A program made the translations under genes and the position numbers. 11,409 bases of DNA from CAXMWX01 sp051008185. Lineage in GTDB: Bacteria; Pseudomonadota; Gammaproteobacteria; Eutrophobiales; Eutrophobiaceae. Positions 1 through 7,754 of the stretch are shown one piece after another (positions within the stretch are counted from its first letter, which is position 1; every line of letters begins with the position of its first letter). The notes under the pieces were generated by a model. That model was given only the letters and a program-made list of their open reading frames with translations. It had not been told where the DNA came from and ran no database searches. The DNA lies in NCBI GenBank assembly GCA_051008185.1, contig JBPCXW010000152.1, positions 1-11,409 of the forward strand, in the 5' to 3' direction.

Positions 1-72
1 CTAATCACCAGTATCAATATCGCAGGCGGCTTTGCAGTGACCCGGCGTATGTTGCAGATGTTCAGGAAATAA
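1..72 (+). CDS. pntA: NAD(P) transhydrogenase alpha subunit, C-terminal end (partial)
   Basis: Only the last 23 residues and the TAA stop are present; the 5' part lies outside the window. The readable tail contains GGFAVTRRMLQMFRK, which closely matches the C-terminus of the membrane part of the PntA family, where the final transmembrane helix ends in a basic tail. In organisms with a split alpha chain this would be the small membrane subunit (PntAB); in others it is the end of a single long PntA. The window cannot tell these apart. It is followed after 4 bp by pntB, so the two are almost certainly co-transcribed and form one inner-membrane complex. Confidence 0.85.
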   Translation, partial: LITSINIAGGFAVTRRMLQMFRK

Positions 73-76
73 GATT

Positions 77-1483
77 ATGGTCGCACAACTTCCCGCCGGA
101 CTGGTTACCGTCTCATACATCGGTGCCACCATCCTGTTTATCCTGGCACTGGGCGGCCTGAGCCATCAGGAAACCGCACGCCGCGGTAACCTCTACGGCA
201 TGATCGGCATGGGCATCGCCCTGCTCGCGACCATCTTCGGCGCGGTTACCGGTAATTACGACATACTCATCGCTGCGATGACGGTGGGCGGCCTCATCGG
301 TTATCTGCTGGCGCGCAAGGTGGCAATGACGCAGATGCCGGAACTGGTGGCCATCCTGCACAGTCTGGTCGGGCTGGCCGCGGTGCTGGTCGGTTTTGCC
401 AATTTCATGCAGCACAACCCAGCCCTGTCCGGGGTGGAAAAGACCATTCATGATATAGAGACCTACCTCGGCATTTTGATCGGTGCCATCACCTTTTCCG
501 GCTCGGTGATCGCGTTCGGCAAGTTGAGTGGCAAGTTATCCGGCAAACCGTTGCTATTACCGGCCCGACACTGGCTAAACCTCGGGCTACTGATCGCCGT
601 CATTTACACAGGCAGTCTGTTTGTTGAACAGTCCGCGGCCCACGCGGGCATGACCCCGTTACTGATCATGACCGGGATCGCCCTGCTGTACGGTATCCTG
701 ATGGTCGCCGCGATTGGCGGTGCCGACATGCCGGTAGTGGTCTCCATGTTGAACAGCTACTCCGGCTGGGCGGCCGCCGCCACCGGCTTCATGCTGGGCA
801 ATGATCTACTGATCGTCACCGGCGCGCTGGTCGGCAGTAGCGGTGCGATCCTCAGTTACATCATGTGCCGCGCGATGAACCGCAAGTTCCTGGCCGTGAT
901 CGCCGGTGGCTTTGGCACCGGCGGCGGCACCGCACCGGTCACCGATGCGGCGGCAGGCGATGTCACCTCCATTGATGCGGAAGAAGCCGCCGGCCTGCTG
1001 GCACATGCCAAGGAGGTAATGATCATCCCCGGTTACGGCATGGCGGTTGCTCAGGCCCAGCATACGGTGAATGAGATCACAAAGACCCTGCGCGGTATGG
1101 ATATCAATGTCCGCTTCGGCATTCATCCGGTCGCCGGCCGTATGCCGGGCCACATGAATGTATTGCTAGCCGAGGCCAGACTGCCTTATGACATTGTCTT
1201 TGAAATGGACGAGATCAACGATGACTTCCCCAACATAGATGTGTCAATGGTGATCGGTGCCAACGACATCGTCAACCCGTCCGCTCAGGAACAACCCGAC
1301 AGCCCGATTGCCGGTATGCCGGTACTGGAATGCTGGAAAGGCAAGACGACTATCGTATTGAAACGCAGCATGGCCTCGGGCTATGCCGGTGTGGACAATC
1401 CGCTGTTCTACAAGGACAACACAGAAATGCTGTTCGGCGACGCCAAACAAAGTCTGGAAGCGGTATTGAAATCACTTGGCTGA
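77..1483 (+). CDS. pntB: NAD(P) transhydrogenase subunit beta
   Basis: Beta subunit (468 aa) of the proton-translocating transhydrogenase, which couples hydride transfer from NADH to NADP+ to proton entry across the inner membrane and so supplies NADPH. Residues 1-290 are a series of hydrophobic helices (domain II). They include H95 in AILHSLVG and N226 in MLNSYSG, at the places of the conserved proton-path His and Asn of E. coli PntB. Residues 310-468 are the NADP(H)-binding domain III, with GYGMAVAQAQ (319-328), HPVAGRMPGHMNVLLAEA (350-367) and GANDIVNP (394-401). Length and all motifs look complete. The ATG at 77 has an AGGA at 64-67 inside the end of pntA, fitting translational coupling. 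Its last 12 bp overlap the 3' end of serS on the other strand. Confidence 0.97.
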   Translation: MVAQLPAGLVTVSYIGATILFILALGGLSHQETARRGNLYGMIGMGIALLATIFGAVTGNYDILIAAMTVGGLIGYLLARKVAMTQMPELVAILHSLVGLAAVLVGFANFMQHNPALSGVEKTIHDIETYLGILIGAITFSGSVIAFGKLSGKLSGKPLLLPARHWLNLGLLIAVIYTGSLFVEQSAAHAGMTPLLIMTGIALLYGILMVAAIGGADMPVVVSMLNSYSGWAAAATGFMLGNDLLIVTGALVGSSGAILSYIMCRAMNRKFLAVIAGGFGTGGGTAPVTDAAAGDVTSIDAEEAAGLLAHAKEVMIIPGYGMAVAQAQHTVNEITKTLRGMDINVRFGIHPVAGRMPGHMNVLLAEARLPYDIVFEMDEINDDFPNIDVSMVIGANDIVNPSAQEQPDSPIAGMPVLECWKGKTTIVLKRSMASGYAGVDNPLFYKDNTEMLFGDAKQSLEAVLKSLG

Positions 1484-2752
1484 ACTGATCAGCTCAATCC
1501 CGCCCATGTAAGGATGCAATACCGCCGGGATGGCGATGTTCCCCGTTGCGTCCTGACAGTTTTCCATGATCGCTATCAGGGTGCGACCCACTGCCAGGCC
1601 GGAGCCGTTCAGGGTGTGTAGCAGTTCCGGTTTGCCGGTGTCGGGGTTGCGCCAGCGGGCCTGCATTCGGCGGGCCTGAAAAGACTCGAAGTTGCTGCAG
1701 GAAGAGATCTCCCGGTAGGCTTGTTGGCCCGGTAGCCATACTTCCAGATCGTAGGTCTTGGCGGCGGAGAAACCGAGGTCGCCGCCGCACAGGGTGACGA
1801 CACGGTAAGGTAGGTCGAGTTTTTGCAGGATAGTTTCGGCATGGCCGGTCAATTCTTCCAGGACGGTGTAAGAGATGTCCGGTTTGACCAGTTGCACCAA
1901 TTCCACTTTTTCAAACTGATGTTGTCTGATCATGCCGCGGGTGTCTTTGCCGTAGGTGCCTGCCTCACTGCGGAAACAGGGGGAATGACAAACGTATTTG
2001 AGCGGTATCCGCTCGGCATCAATAATGGTGTCGCGGGCGATATTGGTTACCGGTACCTCAGCCGTCGGGACCAGATACAGATCCTGCTTCTCCACATGAA
2101 ACTGGTCTTCGGCGAACTTGGGTAACTGGCCGGTGCCGAACAGACTGTCCGGCGCGACCAGATACGGCACATTCACTTCGGTATAACCGTGTTCCTGTGT
2201 ATGCGTATCCAGCATGAACTGAATCAGCGCGCGGTGCAGACGCGCTATCGTATCGTGCATGACCACAAAACGTGAACCGGCGATCTTGACGGCACTATCA
2301 AAATCCAGCAAGCCGTTCATCTCGCCCAACTCCACATGATCCCGGGGCTGGAAATCAAACGTCGGCACCGTGCCCCAATCACGCACCAGCAGGTTATCCT
2401 CTTCGGTATCACCAGCGGGCACGGATTCGTGCGGCATATTCGGGACTTCGCGTAATATCTCAAACAACTGCTGCTGGATCTGTTCCAGCTCCGTCTCACT
2501 CGCTTTCAATTTATCGCCTGTCTCGGCGACTTCATCCAGCAAGGCCTGCACATCTTCCCCCGCCGCCTTTTTCTGGCCGATCACTTTTGAACTGCTCTTG
2601 CGACTGGCCTGTAATTCTTCGGTCTGTATCTGAATGGCCTTGCGCTGTTTTTCCAGTGCTTGCAGCCGGGATGTATCCAGTATCACCCCGCGTTTTGCCA
2701 ACGCGGCCTGCACCTCCGGCAGATTGTTCCTGATGATATGTTGATCCAGCAT
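1472..2752 (-). CDS. serS: Serine--tRNA ligase
   Basis: Cytoplasmic class II aminoacyl-tRNA synthetase (426 aa, normal for the family) that charges tRNA-Ser, and tRNA-Sec where present, with serine. Residues about 28-102 are rich in Glu, Lys, Gln and Leu and form the long antiparallel coiled-coil arm that contacts the tRNA variable arm. The catalytic domain shows the serine-binding TAE (230-232), motif 2 FRSEAGTYGKDTRG (260-273), the conserved SSCSNFESFQARR (350-362) and motif 3 GSGLAVGRTL (383-392). The ATG at 2752 follows AGGAAA at a normal distance. It is the last gene of the ftsK-lolA-rarA-crcB-serS block, 31 bp after crcB. The stop lies inside the end of the convergent pntB, leaving no room for a dedicated terminator between them. 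Confidence 0.98.
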   Translation of the reverse strand: MLDQHIIRNNLPEVQAALAKRGVILDTSRLQALEKQRKAIQIQTEELQASRKSSSKVIGQKKAAGEDVQALLDEVAETGDKLKASETELEQIQQQLFEILREVPNMPHESVPAGDTEEDNLLVRDWGTVPTFDFQPRDHVELGEMNGLLDFDSAVKIAGSRFVVMHDTIARLHRALIQFMLDTHTQEHGYTEVNVPYLVAPDSLFGTGQLPKFAEDQFHVEKQDLYLVPTAEVPVTNIARDTIIDAERIPLKYVCHSPCFRSEAGTYGKDTRGMIRQHQFEKVELVQLVKPDISYTVLEELTGHAETILQKLDLPYRVVTLCGGDLGFSAAKTYDLEVWLPGQQAYREISSCSNFESFQARRMQARWRNPDTGKPELLHTLNGSGLAVGRTLIAIMENCQDATGNIAIPAVLHPYMGGIELISSAK

Positions 2753-2783
2753 AATGATTTCCTGTGCTTCTTGTTTGTTGTGG

Positions 2784-3155
2784 TTACAGTTGTCTGGCCG
2801 TCAGCAGACCCGCCCAGCAGGCGGCCAGACACACACTGACGCTGGCCAGCACATTGATCAGGGCCTTGATATATTTACCCGCCTCAATCAGCATAACAGT
2901 CTCAATGGAAAAAGCGGAAAAAGTCGTAAAGCCGCCGAGCAATCCGACCATCAGTCCCAGGCGCCAATATACCGGCGCATCCCACTTGTGCAGGCAGACA
3001 AACAACACGCCGATCAAAAACGAGCCGATGATGTTGGCCGCCAGCGTCCCGTATGGGAAGTTACGCCCGAGGATTAGTGCCAGCCAGTCACTCAGACAAA
3101 ACCGCAACACGGCACCCGTGCCACCGCCGATGGCAATGCAGAGGATATTCAGCAT
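2784..3155 (-). CDS. crcB: Fluoride ion exporter CrcB/Fluc
   Basis: Small inner-membrane protein (123 aa) of the Fluc family, which forms dual-topology dimeric fluoride channels that let cytoplasmic fluoride leak out. It has four hydrophobic helices, N41 in NIIGSFLIG on the second, and the signature GGFTTFSAFSIET (74-86). The two phenylalanines in TFSAF (79 and 82) match the phenylalanine pair lining the fluoride path. The gene starts inside the end of rarA: ATGCTGA contains the crcB ATG and the rarA TGA, a 7-bp overlap that suggests translational coupling. I saw no fluoride riboswitch immediately upstream, as expected for an internal operon gene. rarA-crcB-serS is a known order in Pseudomonas relatives. 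Confidence 0.95.
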   Translation of the reverse strand: MLNILCIAIGGGTGAVLRFCLSDWLALILGRNFPYGTLAANIIGSFLIGVLFVCLHKWDAPVYWRLGLMVGLLGGFTTFSAFSIETVMLIEAGKYIKALINVLASVSVCLAACWAGLLTARQL

Positions 3156-4465
3156 GACGGTTTCGCCTTTTTATCCAGCTCCCTGAGCCGTTGCAATTTT
3201 TCCGCTATCTGCACCTCCAACCCGCGCGACACCGGATAGTAATAGCGTTTGCCTGACAGTTGCTCCGGGAAATAATTTTCTCCGGCCGCATAGCCCTCCG
3301 CTTCATCGTGTGCGTAACGGTAGTCCTTGCCGTAATCCAGGTCTTTCATCAAACTGGTCGGGGCGTTGCGTAAATGTAAAGGCACTTCCAGCGAACCCGT
3401 TTCTTTCACATCGGCCATCGCGGTGTTATAGGCCCGATACACCGCATTGCTTTTGGAGGCACAGGCCAGAAACACCACGGCCTGGGCAATCGCCAGCTCA
3501 CCTTCCGGCGAGCCCAGCCGTTCCTGTGTCTCCCAGGCATCCAGTGCCAGACGCAGGGCACGCGGATCGGCATTGCCTATGTCTTCCGAGGCCATACGCA
3601 CCACCCGTCTGGCGATGTACAGCGGGTCGCAACCACCGTCCAGCATCCGGGCAAACCAGTATAAGGCGGCATCCGGCGCCGAGCCGCGCACCGATTTATG
3701 CAAGGCCGAGATCTGATCGTAGAAGGCCTCGCCACCCTTATCAAAGCGGCGCAGGGAGGAACCGGCCATGACCTCGTTGATCAAGGCCGCATCAATCTCT
3801 CCGCCGTCAGATAAATCGGCGGCGATCTCCAGCAGGTTCAAGGCCCGGCGTGCATCGCCATCGGCGGTCTCAACCAAGCGTTGCAAGGCATCTGTCGCCA
3901 GCGTAATACCCGCCCGCCCTATTCCATGCGTCTCATCGGCCACTGCCTGCTTGATGATCATAGTAATCGCATCATCCGTCAGCGCCTTCAGCACATAGAC
4001 CCTGACCCGCGACAGCAACGCATTGTTCAATTCAAACGAGGGATTTTCCGTCGTGGCACCGATGAAGGTGACCGTGCCGTTTTCCACAAACGGCAGAAAG
4101 GCATCCTGTTGCGCCTTGTTGAAGCGATGCGCCTCATCCACAAACAACACAGTATCTTTGTTGTATGCCTCCCGATATTGCCGCGCCCTGTCAATCGCCT
4201 CGCGAATATCTTTCACCCCGCTCAGCACCGCAGACAAGGTCAAAAACTGCGCCTCACAACAACCGGCAATAATACGCGCCAGCGTGGTCTTGCCGGTACC
4301 GGGTGGCCCCCAGAACACCATAGAGTGTAACTGCCCGGTTTCAATCGCACTGCGTAACGGCTTGCCCTCACCTAGCAGGTGTTCCTGACCGGCGTAATCC
4401 GCCAGTTGTCCGGGACGCATCCGATCAGCCAGCGGCCGGTATTCGGATTCGGTAGCGGTGCTCAT
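3149..4465 (-). CDS. rarA: Replication-associated recombination protein A (AAA+ ATPase)
   Basis: RarA/MgsA (438 aa; the E. coli protein is about 447), an AAA+ ATPase related to clamp loaders that acts at stalled replication forks and binds SSB. Residues 50-61 hold Walker A (GPPGTGKTT, 53-61), 107-115 Walker B (LFVDEAHRF), followed by a sensor-1 region GATTENPSF (136-144) and the arginine-rich SRVRV (152-156). The C-terminal half carries the helical tetramerisation domain, with AYNTAMADV and a PLHLRNAP stretch typical of the family. I chose the ATG at 4465, which begins MSTATESEYRPLADRMRP. A longer reading from a TTG at 4510 would run into lolA and adds 15 residues without family resemblance. 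The gap to lolA is 10 bp and the 3' end overlaps crcB by 7 bp. Confidence 0.96.
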   Translation of the reverse strand: MSTATESEYRPLADRMRPGQLADYAGQEHLLGEGKPLRSAIETGQLHSMVFWGPPGTGKTTLARIIAGCCEAQFLTLSAVLSGVKDIREAIDRARQYREAYNKDTVLFVDEAHRFNKAQQDAFLPFVENGTVTFIGATTENPSFELNNALLSRVRVYVLKALTDDAITMIIKQAVADETHGIGRAGITLATDALQRLVETADGDARRALNLLEIAADLSDGGEIDAALINEVMAGSSLRRFDKGGEAFYDQISALHKSVRGSAPDAALYWFARMLDGGCDPLYIARRVVRMASEDIGNADPRALRLALDAWETQERLGSPEGELAIAQAVVFLACASKSNAVYRAYNTAMADVKETGSLEVPLHLRNAPTSLMKDLDYGKDYRYAHDEAEGYAAGENYFPEQLSGKRYYYPVSRGLEVQIAEKLQRLRELDKKAKPSC

Positions 4466-4475
4466 GTTGTTACTG

Positions 4476-5135
4476 TCAGCCGTCCGGCCCGGTGGCGGTG
4501 CGGTTATCAATCACATCCACACCGGCGGGGGCGGCAAAACTGAACAGCCCTTCATCCAGCCGTGGATTGCGCCGGATGTTGCTGAACTCAATGCGCGTGA
4601 TATGTCCCAGCGCATCGTAGAGCACCATAAACCGCAACACCTCCCCGGCAAATGCAAAACGGATCTTCTGATACTGTGAATCGGTTTCGCGGGGTTGCAA
4701 CTCTATTACCTCAAGCCCGTCGCTGATCGGTAGCCCGGTAATCAGATAATGTTCATCCGGCTGTGACTGGCCGCTAAAGATCAGCAATGGTGTATTCTCC
4801 ACGGCATCACCGACATCGTTGATCGTGACCTGTTCCAGATCTTCATCATAAATCCATACCACCTCGCCATCACTGATGATGTATTGCGAATAGGGATCGG
4901 TATAGTGCCAGTAAAACTGCCCGGCATCGGTCAGTTGCACCCGCCCTGTGGATACCTCCAGCGGCTGCTGCATCTCGTTTGACAGGACTTGCTGAAAATC
5001 CGCCGAGAAACTGTGCAGGCCGCTCAGGAATGTATCCAGCCTGCCCGACCCGGCGGCATTGATCACACCCGACATCAACAATCCCGCAACAACGACAAGC
5101 CAGCGTGACAAATAACGAGGGTTCGGCTCCGACAT
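4476..5135 (-). CDS. lolA: Outer-membrane lipoprotein carrier protein LolA
   Basis: Periplasmic chaperone (219 aa precursor) that takes lipoproteins from LolCDE at the inner membrane and hands them to LolB. The N-terminus is a Sec-type signal: polar/basic SEPNPRYLSRW, hydrophobic LVVVAGLLMSGVI, then a small-residue cleavage region near NAAGS, with no lipobox cysteine. The mature part has the family pattern FSADFQQ, GQFYWHYTDPYSQYIISDG and VVWIYDEDLEQVTI. Three starts are possible: a GTG at 5162 directly after the ftsK stop, an ATG at 5159, and the ATG at 5135. I prefer 5135 because GGGGAA lies about 10 bases upstream and the signal peptide then has normal length; the earlier starts lack a visible Shine-Dalgarno. 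It sits between ftsK and rarA, the usual gammaproteobacterial order. Confidence 0.94.
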   Translation of the reverse strand: MSEPNPRYLSRWLVVVAGLLMSGVINAAGSGRLDTFLSGLHSFSADFQQVLSNEMQQPLEVSTGRVQLTDAGQFYWHYTDPYSQYIISDGEVVWIYDEDLEQVTINDVGDAVENTPLLIFSGQSQPDEHYLITGLPISDGLEVIELQPRETDSQYQKIRFAFAGEVLRFMVLYDALGHITRIEFSNIRRNPRLDEGLFSFAAPAGVDVIDNRTATGPDG

Positions 5136-5162
5136 CGGCTGTTTATTCCCCGGCAACATCAC

Positions 5163-7469
5163 TCAATCTATAGGTGGCGGTGGCGCGGCCAGAATTTCCC
5201 TGCCGCCATTGCTCTCCAGCGGCCCGACCAGACCACTGGCCTCCATTTCCTCAACGATGCGCGCGGCACGGTTGTAGCCGATCTTCAAGCGTCTCTGTAT
5301 GTACGAGATAGAGGCCTTGCGCGATTCCGTGACGACACGCACCGCCTCATCATACAGCGGATCAACATCACCGGCGGGCGTGTCCAGACCGGGGATCGGC
5401 TCCGCCCCGCCGGCACCGGGGTCACACAATATCTCTTCCAGATAGTCCGGCTCGCCGTGGCTTTTGATGTTCTCCACGATCCGATGCACCTCATGATCAT
5501 CAACAAAGGCCCCATGCACCCGCTCCGGGATGCTGGTACCGCTGGGCAGGAACAACATATCCCCGTGGCCGAGCAGGTTTTCAGCCCCCATTTGATCCAG
5601 AATGGTACGCGAATCAACCTTGGACGAAACCTGAAAGGCGATCCGTGCCGGGATGTTGGCCTTGATCAAACCGGTAATCACATCCACCGATGGCCGTTGT
5701 GTCGCGAGTATCAGATGAATCCCGGATGCCCGTGCTTTTTGCGCCAGACGGGCGATCAGTTCTTCCACCTTCTTGCCGACGGTCAGCATCATATCCGCCA
5801 GCTCATCAATGATGATGACGATAAAGGGCAACTCTTCCAGTGCCGGTATCGTGTCATCGTCGCTGACCGGCTTGTAGATCGGATCAAGCACCGGTTCTTT
5901 CCGGTCAATACCCTCCTTGATCTTCTTGTTATAGCCGCCGATGTTCCTGACCCCCAGCGCCGCCATCAGCTTGTAACGCCGATCCATCTCGCTGACACAC
6001 CAGCGCAACGCGTTTGCCGCCTCTTTCATATCGGTCACAACCGGAGTCAGCAGGTGCGGGATGCCTTCATACACGGACAGTTCCAGCATCTTCGGATCAA
6101 TCATGATCAACCTGATGTCGCGCGCGGTGGCCTTGTAAAGCAGGCTGATGATCATCGCGTTGATCGCCACCGATTTGCCGGAGCCGGTCGTCCCGGCCAC
6201 CAGCAGATGCGGCATCCTGCTCAGGTCCGTGACCACCGGATTACCGCTGATGTCCTTGCCGAGGCCCAACACGGTGGCGGAGTTCAGGCCTTCGTATTCT
6301 TTTGAACTCAGTATCTCGCTCAACACGACCAGCTCCCTTGCCTCATTGGGTATCTCCAGACCGATCACGGATTTACCCGCTATCACATCCACCACCCGCA
6401 CACTAACCACCGACAGCGAGCGGGCCAGATCCTTGGACAGATTACTGATCTGCCCGCCCTTGACACCGGCGGCGGGCTGTAACTCAAAGCGGGTGATCAC
6501 CGGGCCGGGATTCACCGCGACCACTTCCACTTCAATGCCGAAGTCCCTGAGTTTCAATTCAACCAGACGCGACATCGCCTCCAGCGCCTCCTTGGAGTAT
6601 TGGCCGGTCTTGACGCCGGGTTCATCCAGCAGATCCAGTGGCGGCAAGGCCGAATCGACCGGCGGTGCGAACAGTTGCGTCTGCTTTTCCTTCTCCTTGC
6701 GGCTACTGGGCTCAAATGAGGAAATGACCGGCTCTATCACCGGCGGCCGCCGATTGACGACCTTCTCCTGCTCCTTGACCAGCACGGTTTCCCGCTCCCG
6801 CCGCAACTTGCGCCCCTCGGCCTGTTCCCGAAAATCGGACAGGCGCAGGCGTATCCGGTGTGTCAGGGCCAGGGTCAGCCGACCGGTGGTCTGCAGCAAC
6901 CAGTCCCAGGATAATTCCGTATAAAGCGTCAGCCCTACCAGAAAGGTGGCCAGTAGCAACAGGGTGCTGCCATACCAGCCGAAATTGTCTGTGATCAGCG
7001 AACCAAAGCCGTCGCCGAGGATGCCCCCGGCACCACGTATCTCATGCGGCAAGCCGCCCCCGGACTGTATGTGCATCCAGGCCAGCGCACAGCTACCCAG
7101 CAACAACATCAGCAACCCGGCACTGCGGAGGGCCAGAGCAAGATGATTGACAGGCTCGATATCAGTGCGGGAGCGGAAGATGCGCAAGCCGTCAAACAGC
7201 AATATCAGCGGCACCCAATAGCCGACATAGCCGAACAGATACAACAGAATATCCGCCAGATACGCCCCTACCTTGCCACCGTTGTTATGGATCGCATCCG
7301 TCGTGACCGTCAGCGACCAACCCGGGTCGCCCGGGTGATAGCTGAACAGCGCAATAACCAGATAAACTGCACTAACAATCAGCGTTATAACGCTGATTTC
7401 TTTGATGTTTTTGACTATATGCCCGGTGAGGGGCGGGGCCGATGCTCTTTTCTTGGAAGCCTGTGGCAC
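5163..7469 (-). CDS. ftsK: DNA translocase FtsK
   Basis: Septum-anchored DNA pump (768 aa from the chosen start) that clears and resolves chromosome termini during division and activates XerCD at dif. Four hydrophobic segments lie near residues 25-43, 70-92, 110-130 and 165-184. A short charged linker follows (about 205-290), much shorter than in E. coli, then the RecA-like motor with Walker A GTTGSGKS (426-433) and Walker B IIIDELAD (552-559). The winged-helix gamma domain (about 704-768, with ASISYIQRRLKIGYNRAARI) reads KOPS polarity sequences. The open frame continues upstream to 7640 without an ATG after codon 1, but that extension is translated palindromic repeat. I chose the GTG at 7469 (encoding MPQASKKRAS), 7 bases after AGACAGG. 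Another in-frame GTG at 7535 touches the repeat. It is the first gene of the lolA-rarA-crcB-serS block. Confidence 0.95.
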   Translation of the reverse strand: MPQASKKRASAPPLTGHIVKNIKEISVITLIVSAVYLVIALFSYHPGDPGWSLTVTTDAIHNNGGKVGAYLADILLYLFGYVGYWVPLILLFDGLRIFRSRTDIEPVNHLALALRSAGLLMLLLGSCALAWMHIQSGGGLPHEIRGAGGILGDGFGSLITDNFGWYGSTLLLLATFLVGLTLYTELSWDWLLQTTGRLTLALTHRIRLRLSDFREQAEGRKLRRERETVLVKEQEKVVNRRPPVIEPVISSFEPSSRKEKEKQTQLFAPPVDSALPPLDLLDEPGVKTGQYSKEALEAMSRLVELKLRDFGIEVEVVAVNPGPVITRFELQPAAGVKGGQISNLSKDLARSLSVVSVRVVDVIAGKSVIGLEIPNEARELVVLSEILSSKEYEGLNSATVLGLGKDISGNPVVTDLSRMPHLLVAGTTGSGKSVAINAMIISLLYKATARDIRLIMIDPKMLELSVYEGIPHLLTPVVTDMKEAANALRWCVSEMDRRYKLMAALGVRNIGGYNKKIKEGIDRKEPVLDPIYKPVSDDDTIPALEELPFIVIIIDELADMMLTVGKKVEELIARLAQKARASGIHLILATQRPSVDVITGLIKANIPARIAFQVSSKVDSRTILDQMGAENLLGHGDMLFLPSGTSIPERVHGAFVDDHEVHRIVENIKSHGEPDYLEEILCDPGAGGAEPIPGLDTPAGDVDPLYDEAVRVVTESRKASISYIQRRLKIGYNRAARIVEEMEASGLVGPLESNGGREILAAPPPPID

Positions 7470-7532
7470 GCTTAAACCTGTCTCAGTGAAAACTCGTTGT
7501 GCATAGTAATGTTTGTAACGAAAGATTTCTAA

Positions 7533-7695
7533 CACGAATAGCTCCCCCCTTGAGGGGGAGCCAAAGGAGGCGAAGCCTGCTTTGGTGGGGGGCCATAGTT
7601 TCGGTGGCTTCGGTAAGCAATGGCCCCCCACCTGAGCCACTGCGGGCTTGCGCCCTTGTGCCTCTGGCTCCCCCTCAAGGGGGGAGCTATCCGTG
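7533..7695. repeat. Nested palindromic intergenic element (MITE/BIME-like)
   Basis: A 163-bp element between ftsK and the HDAC-like gene. The outer arms 7533-7562 and 7666-7695 are inverted repeats with one mismatch (7537/7691); 7538-7562 and 7666-7690 match perfectly over 25 bp. Each outer arm is itself a hairpin: GCTCCCCC, a 5-base loop, GGGGGAGC (7541-7561 and 7667-7687). Inside lies a second perfect 13-bp inverted repeat, GGTGGGGGGCCAT at 7584-7596 with its complement at 7620-7632, around a short centre. The segments between outer and inner repeats differ in length and sequence. One arm recurs at 11371-11409, so this is a dispersed family. I see no protein that could be a transposase; open frames through it are G/C-rich translations of the repeat. 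What it does is not known to me. Confidence 0.9.
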
Positions 7696-7732
7696 CTGGC
7701 AGGCGGAGCCGAGATGTATGGTGTGAAGAGAC

Positions 7733-7754
7733 AAAGCAGGCGTTAGCCTGCTTT
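7733..7754 (-). terminator. Hairpin terminator containing the HDAC-like gene's stop codon
   Basis: A perfect 9-bp stem (AAAGCAGGC with GCCTGCTTT) around a 4-base loop. On the minus strand the loop reads TAAC, so the TAA stop of the HDAC-like gene lies in the loop and the last sense codons form the left side of the stem. The right side ends in TTT followed by the pyrimidine-rich GTCTCTTC, a modest U tract. This suggests an intrinsic terminator for the minus-strand gene, possibly helped by the palindromic element just downstream. Confidence 0.6.

Noticed and set aside
2754..3186. Plus-strand frames opposite crcB and serS
   Set aside because: They mirror crcB, whose fluoride-channel signature is clear, and show no domain or start signal.
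7503..7532. Possible ftsK promoter on the minus strand (TACTAT at 7508-7503, TTAGAA at 7532-7527)
   Set aside because: Both boxes match consensus poorly (4/6 and 3/6) and the spacing is 18 bp. The place is sensible but the sequence does not support a firm call.
7533..7695. CRISPR array or tRNA gene in the intergenic palindrome
   Set aside because: There are no regularly spaced direct repeats and no cloverleaf or tRNA signature; the symmetry is inverted.
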